64,000 nucleotides of DNA. Source: Methylocaldum szegediense. Lineage in GTDB: Bacteria > Pseudomonadota > Gammaproteobacteria > Methylococcales > Methylococcaceae. The position numbers and the translations under genes were made by a program. Shown one piece after another: positions 27,610 to 36,783 of the stretch (position 1 is the first letter of the stretch; every line of letters begins with the position of its first letter). The notes under the pieces are model-generated. The model did not search any database and had not been told where the DNA came from. It worked only from the letters and a program-made list of their open reading frames with translations. The stretch lies in contig NZ_OX458333.1 of the NCBI RefSeq assembly GCF_949769195.1, positions 1,922,001 through 1,986,000 on the forward strand. Reading direction: 5' to 3'.

Positions 27610-28391
27610 CAATCTCCCCCGAACATTAAAGCCGTCAGCACGAAATCCCACCCCAGCACGGCGAAGGCCGAATAAACGACGGAGCGCGTGGTTGCCCGGC
27701 TGACGCCCTCAGAGGTGGGCACGGCATCATAGCCCTCGAACACGGCAATCCAGGTGACGATGACCCCAAATACCACGCTTTTGATAAGACCGTTGACGAC
27801 GTCCTCGTAAAAATCAATTCTGCTCTTCATCTGCGCCCAAAACGCGCCTTCGTCCACTCCCAACAATCCCACGCCGACGAAATAGCCGCCCATAACCCCG
27901 ACCATGCTGAACAGCGCAGCCAGCAGCGGCATCGACAAACAGCCGGCGAAAAAACGCGGCGCGATGATCCGCTTCACCGGATCAACAGCCATCATTTCCA
28001 TTCCGGAAAGCTGCTCGGTCGCCTTCATCAAGCCGATTTCCGCGGTCAAGGCGGAGCCTGCACGTCCCGAAAACAGCAAGGCCGTAACGACCGGCCCCAA
28101 CTCTCGGACCAGGGAAGCCGCCACCATGACACCCAAGGTTTGTTCCGCCCCGAAATCGGACAGCACATTGTAGCCCTGCAGGCCCAACACCATCCCGACA
28201 AACAAGCCGGAAACGCTCACCAGTAGGACCGTCAGGACGCCCACCGAATAAACCTGCACGAGCAACAGGCGATAACGCCTGAAAATCTGGGGCAGGCCGG
28301 TTATGACATGACAGATGAACAAGTTTGCCCGGCCGAGCTTTTGCAGCGTGCTCAGCGTCTCGTGTCCAAGTTTTTGGAATAGGGCTATCAT
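27609..28391 (-). CDS. mlaE: MlaE permease of the phospholipid transporter
   Basis: 260 residues, 5-6 membrane segments. Signature stretch AASLVRELGPVVTALLFSGRAGSALTAEIG (cut: LGPVVTALLFSGRAGSALTA) and TEQLSGMEMMAVDPVKRII in the middle. With MlaF it forms the ABC core that moves phospholipid between membranes. One-base overlap with mlaD; 27 bp after mlaF. Confidence 0.95.
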   Translation of the reverse strand: MIALFQKLGHETLSTLQKLGRANLFICHVITGLPQIFRRYRLLLVQVYSVGVLTVLLVSVSGLFVGMVLGLQGYNVLSDFGAEQTLGVMVAASLVRELGPVVTALLFSGRAGSALTAEIGLMKATEQLSGMEMMAVDPVKRIIAPRFFAGCLSMPLLAALFSMVGVMGGYFVGVGLLGVDEGAFWAQMKSRIDFYEDVVNGLIKSVVFGVIVTWIAVFEGYDAVPTSEGVSRATTRSVVYSAFAVLGWDFVLTALMFGGD

Positions 28392-28418
28392 GAGATTTTC
28401 CGAATAAACGACAGTCCG

Positions 28419-29240
28419 CTAGGCCGGCGGATTGAGCAAGTCGGCCACATAATCGGGCGCCGGATAATGAAACGGCACCGGGCCATCCGCCAACCCTTCC
28501 ATAAACTGGCGAACCCAAGGTGACTCTGAATGGCGGATTGCTTCGGGCGCCCCTTGGCCAACCACTTTGCCCTCGGAAATCAAATAGATGTAATCGGCGA
28601 TGGAAGCCGTTTCCTCGACGTCGTGGGATACGACGATACTAGTCAGTCCCAGTTCTCGGTTCAGATCACGTATCAGCTTCACCAGCACACCCATCGAGAT
28701 CGGATCCTGCCCGGTAAACGGCTCGTCGTACAGAATCATCATCGGATCGAGCGCGATGGCCCGAGCCAGGGCGACCCGCCGGGCCATGCCTCCCGAAAGC
28801 TGCGCCGGCATCAGATCGCGGGCACCCCGAAGTCCCACGGCCTCCAGTTTCATCAAGACCAGGGTTCGGATCATGGACTCGGGTAACGTGGTATGTTCCC
28901 GGAGTGGAAAAGCGACGTTTTCGAATACGTTGAGATCGGTCAGAAGTGCGCCGGTCTGAAAGAGCATCCCGATTTTCTTGCGAAGCTCGTACAAACGACC
29001 GAGCGACAACTCGTGCACGACACATCCGTCGACTGAAATCGTGCCGCTGTCCGGCCGCAATTGACCGCCGATCAGTTTCAGAAGTGTAGTTTTACCGGTG
29101 CCGCTGGGCCCCATGATGGCAGTAATCTTGCCTCTGGGAATATCCAGATCGACACCATCGAAAATCTTGCGGCTGCCGCGGCTGAATGTGAGGTTTCTGA
29201 TTGAAACCAGAATCTCGCCGCCTGCGTTACCGCCAATCAT
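28419..29240 (-). CDS. mlaF: MlaF ATPase of the phospholipid transporter
   Basis: 273 residues from the ATG at 29240; a GTG at 29258 would add six. ABC ATPase with Walker A GPSGTGKTTLLKLIGG, Q-loop MLFQTGALLTDLNVFENVAF, signature LSGGMARRVALARAIALDP, Walker B MILYDEPF and the MlaF-type motif GQDPISMGVLVKLI, then SHDVEETASIADY. The C-terminal end GLADGPVPFHYPAPDYVADL matches MlaF rather than other importers. First gene of mlaFEDB. No clear Shine-Dalgarno is seen. Confidence 0.95.
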   Translation of the reverse strand: MIGGNAGGEILVSIRNLTFSRGSRKIFDGVDLDIPRGKITAIMGPSGTGKTTLLKLIGGQLRPDSGTISVDGCVVHELSLGRLYELRKKIGMLFQTGALLTDLNVFENVAFPLREHTTLPESMIRTLVLMKLEAVGLRGARDLMPAQLSGGMARRVALARAIALDPMMILYDEPFTGQDPISMGVLVKLIRDLNRELGLTSIVVSHDVEETASIADYIYLISEGKVVGQGAPEAIRHSESPWVRQFMEGLADGPVPFHYPAPDYVADLLNPPA

Positions 29241-29258
29241 ATTTTGGTGAAAGATCAC

Positions 29259-29851
29259 TTAAATCAGTCGGAAAAATGTCGTATTCTGGCTAGACGCGGC
29301 GTTCCAGTCAACTTCAAAACCCTGACAACCGCTGTCGGTCGATCTAAAGCGATAGGCAGTGTGACCGAAAAACTCATCCATTCGCCTATGCACCGATCCT
29401 CGTTTACCCACCGACGCCATGAAAGGCTAGCCCGCTCGTGCAGGATCACCTCTCCATTGCCGGGGCCAAGGAATGCATGGTTCCGCGCGTATGACCGGTT
29501 CCTCATGAAGTAAAGAGGCGAAGCGAGTGAGACAGTATCGGGTAACACTGTTGTTACAGGCTGATGAAGCTCGGAGCGGGCCCTCGCCACCGCGACGGCG
29601 ATATTTGCTGCGTAGTAAACGTCCACACCGCCGCCTCGGCTCAATGCCGTAACCACGCCCCGGTAACGCGAACGGGATGGTCACCATCACCGACGCACGG
29701 ATCAAAATCCGTAGGCTTTACCCCGCCTTCGATGAGTGACAGAGCACCAAACCGTGTTGTGAACTCTTTCGCTAAAGGTTTCCATTCGTGACAGCACCTC
29801 GCAAGGCACGGCGCAGTCACGAATGAGCCGCTGGAAAGGCTTTGAAATGGG
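29259..29851. other. Long intergenic stretch with a divergent repeat
   Basis: No credible gene. Weak open frames on the minus strand lack family resemblance. The segment 29681-29749 resembles 60072-60140 (about 70 percent identity by eye over 69 bp), suggesting remnants of one repeat or element family. It also separates mlaF and the beta-propeller gene and must hold the mlaF promoter. Confidence 0.45.
29681..29749. repeat. Divergent repeat, copy 1
   Basis: Shares CGGATCAA..TCCGT..GCTTTA.CCC.CC and a trailing ACAGAGCAC with 60072-60140. Both copies lie just downstream of a leftward gene's stop. Confidence 0.4.
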
Positions 29852-30811
29852 TTACGGTAGCACGGCGATCGCCCAGGGGCGGTTTCCGACCGGGATCGTC
29901 TTCGTTACAGCGAAATTCGAAAGGTCGATGATGGAAAGGTCGTTGCTGAGTCCGTTCGCGGTATATAGCCGCTTTTGGTCCGGCGAGAATTCGAGATTCC
30001 AAACCCTGTTTCCCACCGAGATATACCGGACCACTTCAAGCGTACGAGCGTCGACGACGGCGACGCGGTTGGCGCGGCCCAAGGCGACATAGCCGTAACG
30101 GCGATCCCGATCGATCCGGATACCCACGGCTCCGATATCCTTGTCCGCGACGCCGGGAACTTTGAAGGAGACCGTCTTGATGGGGCGTTTCGTTGCCGTT
30201 TCGATAATCGTGAGGGACTGGCCGTCATGCGAACTAACCCAGAGCTGTTCGCCGTCATCGGTAAAGCGCGAGTAGCGAGGACGTGGGTCGACCGGCGTTC
30301 GCTCCACGGCCTCCAGACTGGCAGTGTCGATCCATATGGCAATATTTTCGGCTTCGCTTGTGCTGACGACCCAACGCCCATCAGGACTGACCGAAACACC
30401 CTCCGCTTCCTTGCCTATGGGAATGCGCTTCAATATTTGACGCGATTCGACATCGACCACGGTTAACTGGTTGTCGTCGTCGTTGGACGCGAATAAGCGA
30501 GTTTCGAGAGGATCCAGCGCAAAGGTCTTCGGATCCTTGTCTACCGGCACTCGGCCAAGGACTTCCAGCGTGCGGGGATCCAGGACAACGATCGAATTGT
30601 CTTCGCTCGTTGCCACGAAAATCTTCCGGCCGTCGCGCGTGGTCAAGATACCTCGAGGCCGCTTGCCGACCTGAACCGTGCGCCGGACTTCGCCGGTCGC
30701 TCCATCTACTTCGACTACGGAATTACCCTTTTCCAGGGTAACGAAAATGGATTCCGCATGGGCTGGCAGCATTACGGCCAGAGCGAGGATGCAGCAGCCG
30801 AATCGTTGCAT
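29852..30811 (-). CDS. Exported YVTN beta-propeller protein (PQQ-dependent catabolism type)
   Basis: 319 residues from MQRFGCCILALAVMLPAHAE, which gives a clean signal peptide cut after about residue 19; a GTG 93 bp upstream was rejected. About seven blade repeats of the YVTN type follow (SIFVTLEKGNSVVEVDGATG, PRGILTTRDGRKIFVATSED, EGVSVSPDGRWVVSTSEAEN, NRVWNLEFSPDQKRLYTANG). The order and the ends match the beta-propeller proteins that accompany PQQ-dependent alcohol dehydrogenases. Periplasmic; no dehydrogenase is next to it here, so its partner is elsewhere. Confidence 0.85.
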   Translation of the reverse strand: MQRFGCCILALAVMLPAHAESIFVTLEKGNSVVEVDGATGEVRRTVQVGKRPRGILTTRDGRKIFVATSEDNSIVVLDPRTLEVLGRVPVDKDPKTFALDPLETRLFASNDDDNQLTVVDVESRQILKRIPIGKEAEGVSVSPDGRWVVSTSEAENIAIWIDTASLEAVERTPVDPRPRYSRFTDDGEQLWVSSHDGQSLTIIETATKRPIKTVSFKVPGVADKDIGAVGIRIDRDRRYGYVALGRANRVAVVDARTLEVVRYISVGNRVWNLEFSPDQKRLYTANGLSNDLSIIDLSNFAVTKTIPVGNRPWAIAVLP

Positions 30812-31080
30812 ACGGATAGCTTGCAGAAGGTGTGACAGATACGGGCAATTCTTGTGGAACATGTCGGACGTACTTGAAACCAAAGGATTAAAGGCAGTTG
30901 CCACGTGGAGAGCGGGTGGGCTTCAGGCATCGGGCGCACTGTCAACCCTCGATTGACGGGTGAGGTTTGGAGTGACGAGCTGAAAATTCAGTACGCTTTA
31001 TGTCTGCTTATTCGTCCATCTGAGTGACAGTGCGCAAGATAGAATACCCATCCATGCCGCTGCATCCCAGGAGGACTCCC

Positions 31081-31179
31081 ATGCGCATCTCCCGAAACTT
31101 CAGGGAAAAATTCCCTTCTTTTCGAAGCAAGGATATTCGCGGTGCCTTCCGTGCCGGGACTTTCCACGCATCGTGGTAA
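31081..31179 (+). CDS. Candidate small protein or leader peptide (32 aa)
   Basis: ATG at 31081, preceded by a perfect AGGAGG at 31069-31074, encodes a basic 32-residue peptide beginning MRISRNFREKFPSF and ending GTFHASW, with stop TAA at 31177. It is 41 bp before the GTG of the exported protein at 31221, so it could be a leader peptide or a modified-peptide precursor. No family is recognised; evidence is the ribosome site and position. Confidence 0.4.
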   Translation: MRISRNFREKFPSFRSKDIRGAFRAGTFHASW

Positions 31180-31220
31180 CCTTTTCATTCTGGTCTGACA
31201 TCCACTTTTTGGAGGAGCCG

Positions 31221-31784
31221 GTGACTCAATCCAAACCCTTTCGCGGCGGGAACCCGCTCCGGGCGCTCCGTGGCCCGCTGTTCGCCATGGTCTTGGCCAT
31301 TGTCTCGGTCGGATGCGATAGCCAGGATTCTTCTTCCAGCCAAAACATACTCACTAACGTTGAATCGCCGTTGACAACCCCCGACCGACTCACGAAATTA
31401 CGCAAAGCTAAATTCCTGAACTTGACGGAGAGGGACGCTGCCGCCGAATGGCTGGCGCTTCAGGAGCACCGCGACGACGTTTCCTATCGACCGACACCCG
31501 ACGATGTTGCAACATACGAGCGCCGCATCGCACTGCTCGCCAAGCTGACGGACGAAGACCGGCGGATGGTCGCCAACCGAACCGTACAAACACGGGACCT
31601 TCTGGCGGAGCAGAATATCCACGAGTCTCTCCTGACCCTGCTGGACGGCATGACCGATGTGGCCAAGGCAAGTGTGGTCGGCAATTACAGCGCCTATTGC
31701 CAGTGGTATGTCAATTTGCGTCAAAGTCGGCTCGATCATCAACAAGCTCTACAGCAAATGACGAGCTTGAAGCGGGCACCGTAG
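31221..31784 (+). CDS. Putative exported protein or lipoprotein
   Basis: 187 residues from a GTG at 31221, with GGAGGAGCC 5-13 bp upstream; the ATG at 31173 was rejected for lack of a site. The N-terminus has positive charges, then LFAMVLAIVSVGC, a signal with an imperfect lipobox (VSVGC), then Ser-rich linker. The mature part is helical (TYERRIALLAKLTDEDRRMV). Function unknown. A weakly similar layout is seen in small periplasmic lipoproteins of methylotrophs, but no family is claimed. Confidence 0.6.
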   Translation: MTQSKPFRGGNPLRALRGPLFAMVLAIVSVGCDSQDSSSSQNILTNVESPLTTPDRLTKLRKAKFLNLTERDAAAEWLALQEHRDDVSYRPTPDDVATYERRIALLAKLTDEDRRMVANRTVQTRDLLAEQNIHESLLTLLDGMTDVAKASVVGNYSAYCQWYVNLRQSRLDHQQALQQMTSLKRAP

Positions 31785-32077
31785 CTCCGCCGTATGCGTG
31801 GACAAGGGATCAAGCGCTAGTCGTTTGGTTTATTCCCTGAGTTGGAACGTCGTGTCCAATGCCGCCCCACGTCAACTCGGCAGCCACCCTGGAACCTGTC
31901 GACAGGCTTGGGGCAAACGGTCCGTTGAGATAAGTGCCACGGGAGGGCTGAATCCTCTGAGTGGCGTCGAAAGGTTTCCATCGCGGCATAGCGTGCGATG
32001 GCGCAAAGCTTTGTGAACCGAATGGAGCCGGCCGCTCCGCTAATCGTCCGATGCCCTGAAACAACGACGTGTCTGCT

Positions 32078-32995
32078 ATGCCTCAACCCCTCGACGCTGT
32101 CCTGCATCCTACCTCCGTCATCGAAGCGCCGCGTCTCTCCCGTAGAATCGGTGTGAAGCTCACCTTGGTTAGCGAAACCTTCCAGCATACGGGTAGTTTC
32201 AAGTTCCGAGCCGCTTACCATCTTGCTTTGAACGTGCCGCAACGGCAGCTCATCACTGCCTCGTCCGGCAACTTCGGGCAAGCGCTGGCCTATGCTTGCG
32301 GGCTGTTGGGCAAATCCTGCCGGGTGGTCATGCCTGCGACTTCGGCCAGGGTGAAGATGGACGCGGTGCGGGAATACGGGGGTATGGTAGACGAGGTGGA
32401 CACTCGTGTGAAAAGCCGGGCCGCGCGGGTAGCCGAACTTGCCGCGGACTATCCCGAAGCCTTTGTCGCTAGCCCGTACGACGATCCCTTGGTGATCGAA
32501 GGCAACGCCAGCCTCGGAGAGGAAATCGCCGCTTTGGGCGACCGATTCGACGCGATCATTGTACCTGTCGGCGGTGGCGGTCTCGCTGCCGGCCTGATCA
32601 CGGGGCTGCGCCGTGCGGGCCGTTCTACGCCGGTGATTGGTGCGGAACCGCTGCTGGCAAACGATGCCGCGCGATCGCTTAGAGCCGGGCGCATTTTGGC
32701 TAACGAATCCGAACCGCGGACGATCGCCGACGGCGCGCGCACCCTGTGCTTGGGCCGACATAACTGGGAAGTTTTGCAGGCGGGGCTGGCGGGCATCGTC
32801 GAGGTACCGGAAGCCTTGATCGTTCAGGGTGTCAAACTGTTGTTCGAACTCGCCAATCTCAAAGCCGAACCGACCGGCGCCCTTGCTGTGGCGGCGCTGC
32901 TAACCGAACCGGAACGCTTCCGCGGACAATCGGTCTGTTGCGTCGTCAGCGGCGGGAATGTGGACGGGAAGGTTTATCGGACATTGCTGCGGTAG
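32078..32995 (+). CDS. PLP-dependent threonine/serine dehydratase-like enzyme
   Basis: 305 residues from MPQPLDAVLHPTSVIEAPRL; a GTG at 32069 is possible. Fold-type II: Schiff-base lysine in QHTGSFKFRAAYHLAL, asparagine in TASSGNFGQALAYA, glycine loop VPVGGGGLAAGLITGLR, and the C-terminal CVVSGGNVDG. Only the catalytic domain is present, without the ACT-like regulatory domain of biosynthetic IlvA, so it is more like catabolic threonine dehydratase or serine racemase. It stands next to an HD hydrolase and is not in an amino acid operon. Confidence 0.88.
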   Translation: MPQPLDAVLHPTSVIEAPRLSRRIGVKLTLVSETFQHTGSFKFRAAYHLALNVPQRQLITASSGNFGQALAYACGLLGKSCRVVMPATSARVKMDAVREYGGMVDEVDTRVKSRAARVAELAADYPEAFVASPYDDPLVIEGNASLGEEIAALGDRFDAIIVPVGGGGLAAGLITGLRRAGRSTPVIGAEPLLANDAARSLRAGRILANESEPRTIADGARTLCLGRHNWEVLQAGLAGIVEVPEALIVQGVKLLFELANLKAEPTGALAVAALLTEPERFRGQSVCCVVSGGNVDGKVYRTLLR

Positions 32996-33058
32996 GATGG
33001 GTGAAGTGGTGCGACATCCATCTACAATCCTCCATCAATCCGCTTGCAGAGATTCCCC

Positions 33059-33673
33059 ATGGACAGGCTGAAACGGCAAATCGGCTTCATCGTCGAATTG
33101 GACAAGCTCAAGACCATCCTTCGGCAGTCCTGGCTGGCGGACGGCTCGCGCCGGGAGAATTCGGCGGAGCACAGCTGGCATGTGGCTCTGATGGCCCTGG
33201 TGCTCGCCGAGCACGCGAATGCCGGTGCAAACCTCGACCTCGCGCGGGTCGTCAAGCTCCTACTGCTCCATGACGTGGTCGAGATCGATGCAGGCGATGT
33301 CCTGATTTACGACGTCTCGGGAAACGCCGACAAAGCCGAACGGGAACGGCGGGCAGCGGAACGGATTTATGGGATTTTACCCGAGGATCAGTCGGCGGAA
33401 TTGCGAGCGCTGTGGGAAGAATACGAATTGGGTGAGACCGAAGAAGCCCGGTTTGCCGCAGCCCTGGATCGCCTCATGCCTTTGTTGCACAACTTCCTGA
33501 CCGAGGGCCGCGCCTGGATGCACCATGGCATCACCGCGGATCAGGTGTTAGCTGCCAATGCCCGCATCGCTGCCGGTTCCGCCGCGCTGTGGGACTATGC
33601 CCGAGGTCTGATCGACGAAGCGGTGGAGCGTGGTTATCTCCTCCCGCCGAAAGAAAAGAATAGCGATCCATAG
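33059..33673 (+). CDS. HD-domain phosphohydrolase (5'-nucleotidase YfbR-like)
   Basis: 204 residues from MDRLKRQIGFIVELDKLKTI. HD metal residues: H in NSAEHSWHVALMALVLAEH, HD in LLLLHDVVEIDAGDVLIYD, and D in ALDRLMPLLHNF. This is the HD_3 pattern of proteins close to YfbR and human HDDC2, which dephosphorylate deoxynucleoside monophosphates. Starts 63 bp after the PLP enzyme stop and may share its transcript. Confidence 0.9.
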   Translation: MDRLKRQIGFIVELDKLKTILRQSWLADGSRRENSAEHSWHVALMALVLAEHANAGANLDLARVVKLLLLHDVVEIDAGDVLIYDVSGNADKAERERRAAERIYGILPEDQSAELRALWEEYELGETEEARFAAALDRLMPLLHNFLTEGRAWMHHGITADQVLAANARIAAGSAALWDYARGLIDEAVERGYLLPPKEKNSDP

Positions 33674-33733
33674 GGGTTGCCACGGCACACCCGCCTACTT
33701 TAGAGACCATCGGCGCAAAAATGCCGTCCGCTG

Positions 33734-34018
33734 CTACTCCACCCCGTAATGCGTGGTCAGATAATCCACGATCACCGGAATGTCGTCCTTGTCGATCGGC
33801 GCTCCCATGACGTTCACCATTTTGTCGACGGTGGCCTGCCAATCGGTCCTTTTCATGAAGCCCGAGTGCATCGGGATGTAGTCGAGGCTATGGCACAGGG
33901 TGCAATTTTCCATCACGATATCGTACCCGGCGCCTTTCTCGAGCTCGATCCGCATCTCTCCCGCGGAGGCGGTAGCGACGACAAAGACCGCCGGCAATAG
34001 CGCGTTGCGCATCTTCAT
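33734..34018 (-). CDS. sorB: Cytochrome c subunit of sulfite dehydrogenase
   Basis: 94 residues: signal peptide (LLPAVFVVATASAG, cut near 20), haem site CTLCH at 39-43, and a candidate axial Met in YIPMHSGFM. Small monohaem c cytochromes downstream of a sulfite oxidase gene are SorB, which takes electrons from SorA. The ATG overlaps the SorA stop by 4 bp, showing coupling. Confidence 0.88.
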   Translation of the reverse strand: MKMRNALLPAVFVVATASAGEMRIELEKGAGYDIVMENCTLCHSLDYIPMHSGFMKRTDWQATVDKMVNVMGAPIDKDDIPVIVDYLTTHYGVE

Positions 34019-35229
34019 GGCGTGATCTCCACGTGAATCCGTTGCACCACGTTGTTGTGGTAGCCCGCGCGATTGAAGACGAGTTTGAAGGGCTGGGTGC
34101 GTCCCTGCCGATCGGTCGCCCTAGCCATGAGCCTGTACTCGCCGCCTCCGCGCGGCGTGAAGGTATGGTGCCAGGCTCGAAACGAGAAACAGCCATAGTC
34201 CCGTTCAAGCCGCGCGCTCTCCCACGTCCTTCCACCGTTTACAGACACGTCGACCGTTCGGATGCCGTGGCCGCCGTCCCATGCGATTCCCTTGACCATC
34301 GTCGGCTCGCCTGCGGTCAAGCGCTGTCCGTCCTCGATGTTGGTGATGAGCGAATTGACCAGTATGTCGGTAATCGGCGCGTCGGTTTCCGCTTCTTGGG
34401 AAGGAAATCGTTCCGCGCCCGGGAACTTGTCCTTGGGTATCCGATACGCCCTGCTCATCCAGAATCCCATTTCCGGCTTCGGCACCGCACTGATGGAAAT
34501 CAGCTGTTTGACCCAGTAGGTCCCCGTCCAGCCGGGCACGACCAAGCGTACCGGAAAGCCGTTCGCATGAGGCAAAGCCTCGCCGTTCATTTCGTAGGCG
34601 ATCAGTGTGTTCTCGTCGAGGGCTTTCCATAATGGAAGGCTCTTTATGAAATCCGGGGTTTCGTCGATGACGCCGTCATCTGCTCCGTCGAAGACGATTT
34701 CCAACGCATCGGCCTTGAGCCCCGCCCTGGTCAGCACATCCCTGAGACGAGCTCCTTTCCACCGCGCATTGCCCATGGCCCCCGCGCCCCATTGCACGCC
34801 GGGCACATGCGGCTCGGAAAAACCACGACGATTTCCCGCGCATTGGCACACGGCGACCAGCTCGACGGGCTCGAAGTCCTGTTTCAGCTGATCCAGGGTC
34901 AGCTCGTAAGGATGCTCGACCGACTCGCCCCCTACCCTGAGCCGCCAGGTCTCCGCGGCCATCTGGGGAATATGGGCGAGATGCCAGCGCACGAAGAATT
35001 GCTCGTTCGGTGTGATGACGTCACCGAAAGCACTGACCGGCGTCTCGAAGTTCGGCGGCCGGAAGGTGCATTTGATGAGGGGCTCCTTGCCGGGCAATAT
35101 TCCCCACGCGGCACTTTCCACTGCGCCGATCGGAAGTTCGCCGCCAGTCAATGATCGCGGCACCAAGAGACCTTGCCCGGCTACGATAGTGCCGCCGACC
35201 AAGCCTTTCAGAAAAGTCCGCCTATCCAA
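34015..35229 (-). CDS. sorA: Molybdopterin sulfite dehydrogenase catalytic subunit
   Basis: 404 residues. Tat signal MDRRTFLKGLVGGTIVAGQG shows export in folded form with Moco. The oxidoreductase molybdopterin domain has the Moco cysteine (C130) in VCQCAGNRRGF, followed by GAGAMGNARWKGARLRDVL. The C-terminal Ig-like dimerisation domain (VKGIAWDGGHGIRTVDVSVN) ends QRIHVEITP. It oxidises sulfite in the periplasm and passes electrons to SorB. Operon sorAB. Confidence 0.93.
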   Translation of the reverse strand: MDRRTFLKGLVGGTIVAGQGLLVPRSLTGGELPIGAVESAAWGILPGKEPLIKCTFRPPNFETPVSAFGDVITPNEQFFVRWHLAHIPQMAAETWRLRVGGESVEHPYELTLDQLKQDFEPVELVAVCQCAGNRRGFSEPHVPGVQWGAGAMGNARWKGARLRDVLTRAGLKADALEIVFDGADDGVIDETPDFIKSLPLWKALDENTLIAYEMNGEALPHANGFPVRLVVPGWTGTYWVKQLISISAVPKPEMGFWMSRAYRIPKDKFPGAERFPSQEAETDAPITDILVNSLITNIEDGQRLTAGEPTMVKGIAWDGGHGIRTVDVSVNGGRTWESARLERDYGCFSFRAWHHTFTPRGGGEYRLMARATDRQGRTQPFKLVFNRAGYHNNVVQRIHVEITP

Positions 35230-35461
35230 AGTTGTGTTCTCCTGCTCTCACGGAGATTTCTTGCCTCCGACTCCACTCAGACCTATCTGACCTGCCAAAC
35301 GTTGCGATCCTGAAGCAGGCGATCGAACCATGGGCCGGAAAACTTAGAGCGTGTTATGAGCTTTTTGCTGGAGAAGGGTTATTACGGGCACGATGAAGGG
35401 CCGTCGATACCTTGGGCCGCCGGCTGGCCCTGGTGATCACGCCAGCCAACGCGCAGGAGCC

Positions 35462-35589
35462 TGCCCAAGCGGCGGAAGATATTCCTCGACGTCAATATCC
35501 CGTTCATGGACAACCACAACCTGCAGCGCAAGTCGGCCTTTGTGGAGTACATCCGCCGCACGTCGGCCCTGCTGCCGCTGCGGGAGTGA
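35462..35589 (+). pseudogene. C-terminal remnant of a DUF1295-type membrane protein
   Basis: A frame reading PKRRKIFLDVNIPFMDNHNL then QRKSAFVEYIRRTSALLPLR and stop TGA at 35587. The pattern NIPFMxxHxLxRKxxFxxYIRRTSALLP is the C-terminus of DUF1295/isoprenylcysteine-methyltransferase-like proteins. Nothing upstream in frame continues the family, so this is a truncated remnant. Confidence is limited by shortness. Confidence 0.4.
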
Positions 35590-35590
35590 T

Positions 35591-36202
35591 TCAGCGTGGG
35601 GTGAATTCAGCTTTTTCGATCCTCAGTTCCACGATCCAGTGACGCCTGCCATCGGCGGCGGTCGTCATCCGCACATCGTGCGCACGCAGGTCGGCGCCGA
35701 TGCCGGTCAACAGCATGCTGTTCGGATCGTCGGGAAAGCTCCAGGTGTGCGTCTGACTGTGGAACTTGAGCCGCTGTCGGAACTGGCCGGAGCCATCCTT
35801 CAGGAACACATCCATACCACCGAGCACACCCTGACGCACGTGATCAAGCTCGATCCAGTACAGCACCGGACGGCCGAGCAGTTCGAGCTCAACCCCGACC
35901 TCGATCAGGTCGGTACGGTGTGGGATGAACCAGACATCGAGCGTCTTCAGCCTTCGCGGCACCTTCGTTTCCAGCTGGCGCCGGAAGCGGCCCTCGGCGT
36001 CGGTGGTCAGGCGCTGGCCTGCATGCGGCCCGCGTGGCTCAGGCTCAGTACCGACCACCAGGCGCAGGGAATGGTTGGCTAATGGGCTACCATCCGAGCT
36101 GACCAGCTGCCCGTGGATGTCGATTAGGTCCGCGCGTGCGGGCGAGCCGCTAGCCACGGCCATAAACAGCATTGCGATGAAGATCCCGAACCAGTTCGAC
36201 AT
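35591..36202 (-). CDS. Exported protein of unknown function
   Basis: 203 residues with a clear signal peptide (FGIFIAMLFMAVASGSPARA, cut near 24). The mature part opens DLIDIHGQLVSSDGSPLANH and AGQRLTTDAEGRFRRQLETK, which looks like a carboxypeptidase-regulatory or Cna-B type beta-sandwich (plug domain pattern: G.V...G.P......T..DG.F). The second half (LVLYWIELDHVRQGVLGG-like, ending RHWIVELRIEKAEFTPR) is not recognised. Periplasmic. It converges on the DUF1295 remnant. Confidence 0.65.
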   Translation of the reverse strand: MSNWFGIFIAMLFMAVASGSPARADLIDIHGQLVSSDGSPLANHSLRLVVGTEPEPRGPHAGQRLTTDAEGRFRRQLETKVPRRLKTLDVWFIPHRTDLIEVGVELELLGRPVLYWIELDHVRQGVLGGMDVFLKDGSGQFRQRLKFHSQTHTWSFPDDPNSMLLTGIGADLRAHDVRMTTAADGRRHWIVELRIEKAEFTPR

Positions 36203-36783
36203 ACGGGCCTTGTTTTAAAGAATCTGAGAATTCAGATGAGAGAGTTGGTTGGCCTAGCAAGATGGCGAAAACCTCCCCAATATTTTTTAGTTACTCGTCC
36301 CTGAAAAGCTTTATTTGATTTATTTTAGTCAGAGAATCCAGCTTGCACTTTCATCGTTTTTGCCACCCTCATGCTCGTCAAGGCCGCCCCACTGCTTCAA
36401 AGTGCATAACACGCACTAAGGACAGCGCCAGTCGGTGGTTGCCGTCAGGGACGAAGAACCTGTATCTGCAGGCTCCGGCCGGATTGTTGAAAACGCCTGT
36501 CATGGATTGCGGGCTCGCCTGGTTCGAGTTCGCCGGTTTGCGGTCGTCAAGACGTAAAGGTAAGCGCGGCTCTTGTCTCTTGCCGACCCGCCAACGACAT
36601 GGGCCGAATCCTACAGTCGACACATGGGCGGTTCATGGGCCGAAGCAGGCTTAAGTCAAAAACCTCATCAAAATCACGCCGCTCCCGGCCTGAACTCGAC
36701 GAATATCAATGGCCTTCGTCGAGACTGCCCGTACAGTAATCCCGCTCAATGCGTTCCCGAATCCATCGCCGGTGACAGTCATC
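36203..36783. other. Intergenic, no gene seen
   Basis: About 580 bp. Short frames on both strands have no family resemblance. An AT-rich patch at 36268-36330 may contain promoters for the divergent genes at 36202 and 36784. Confidence 0.5.
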
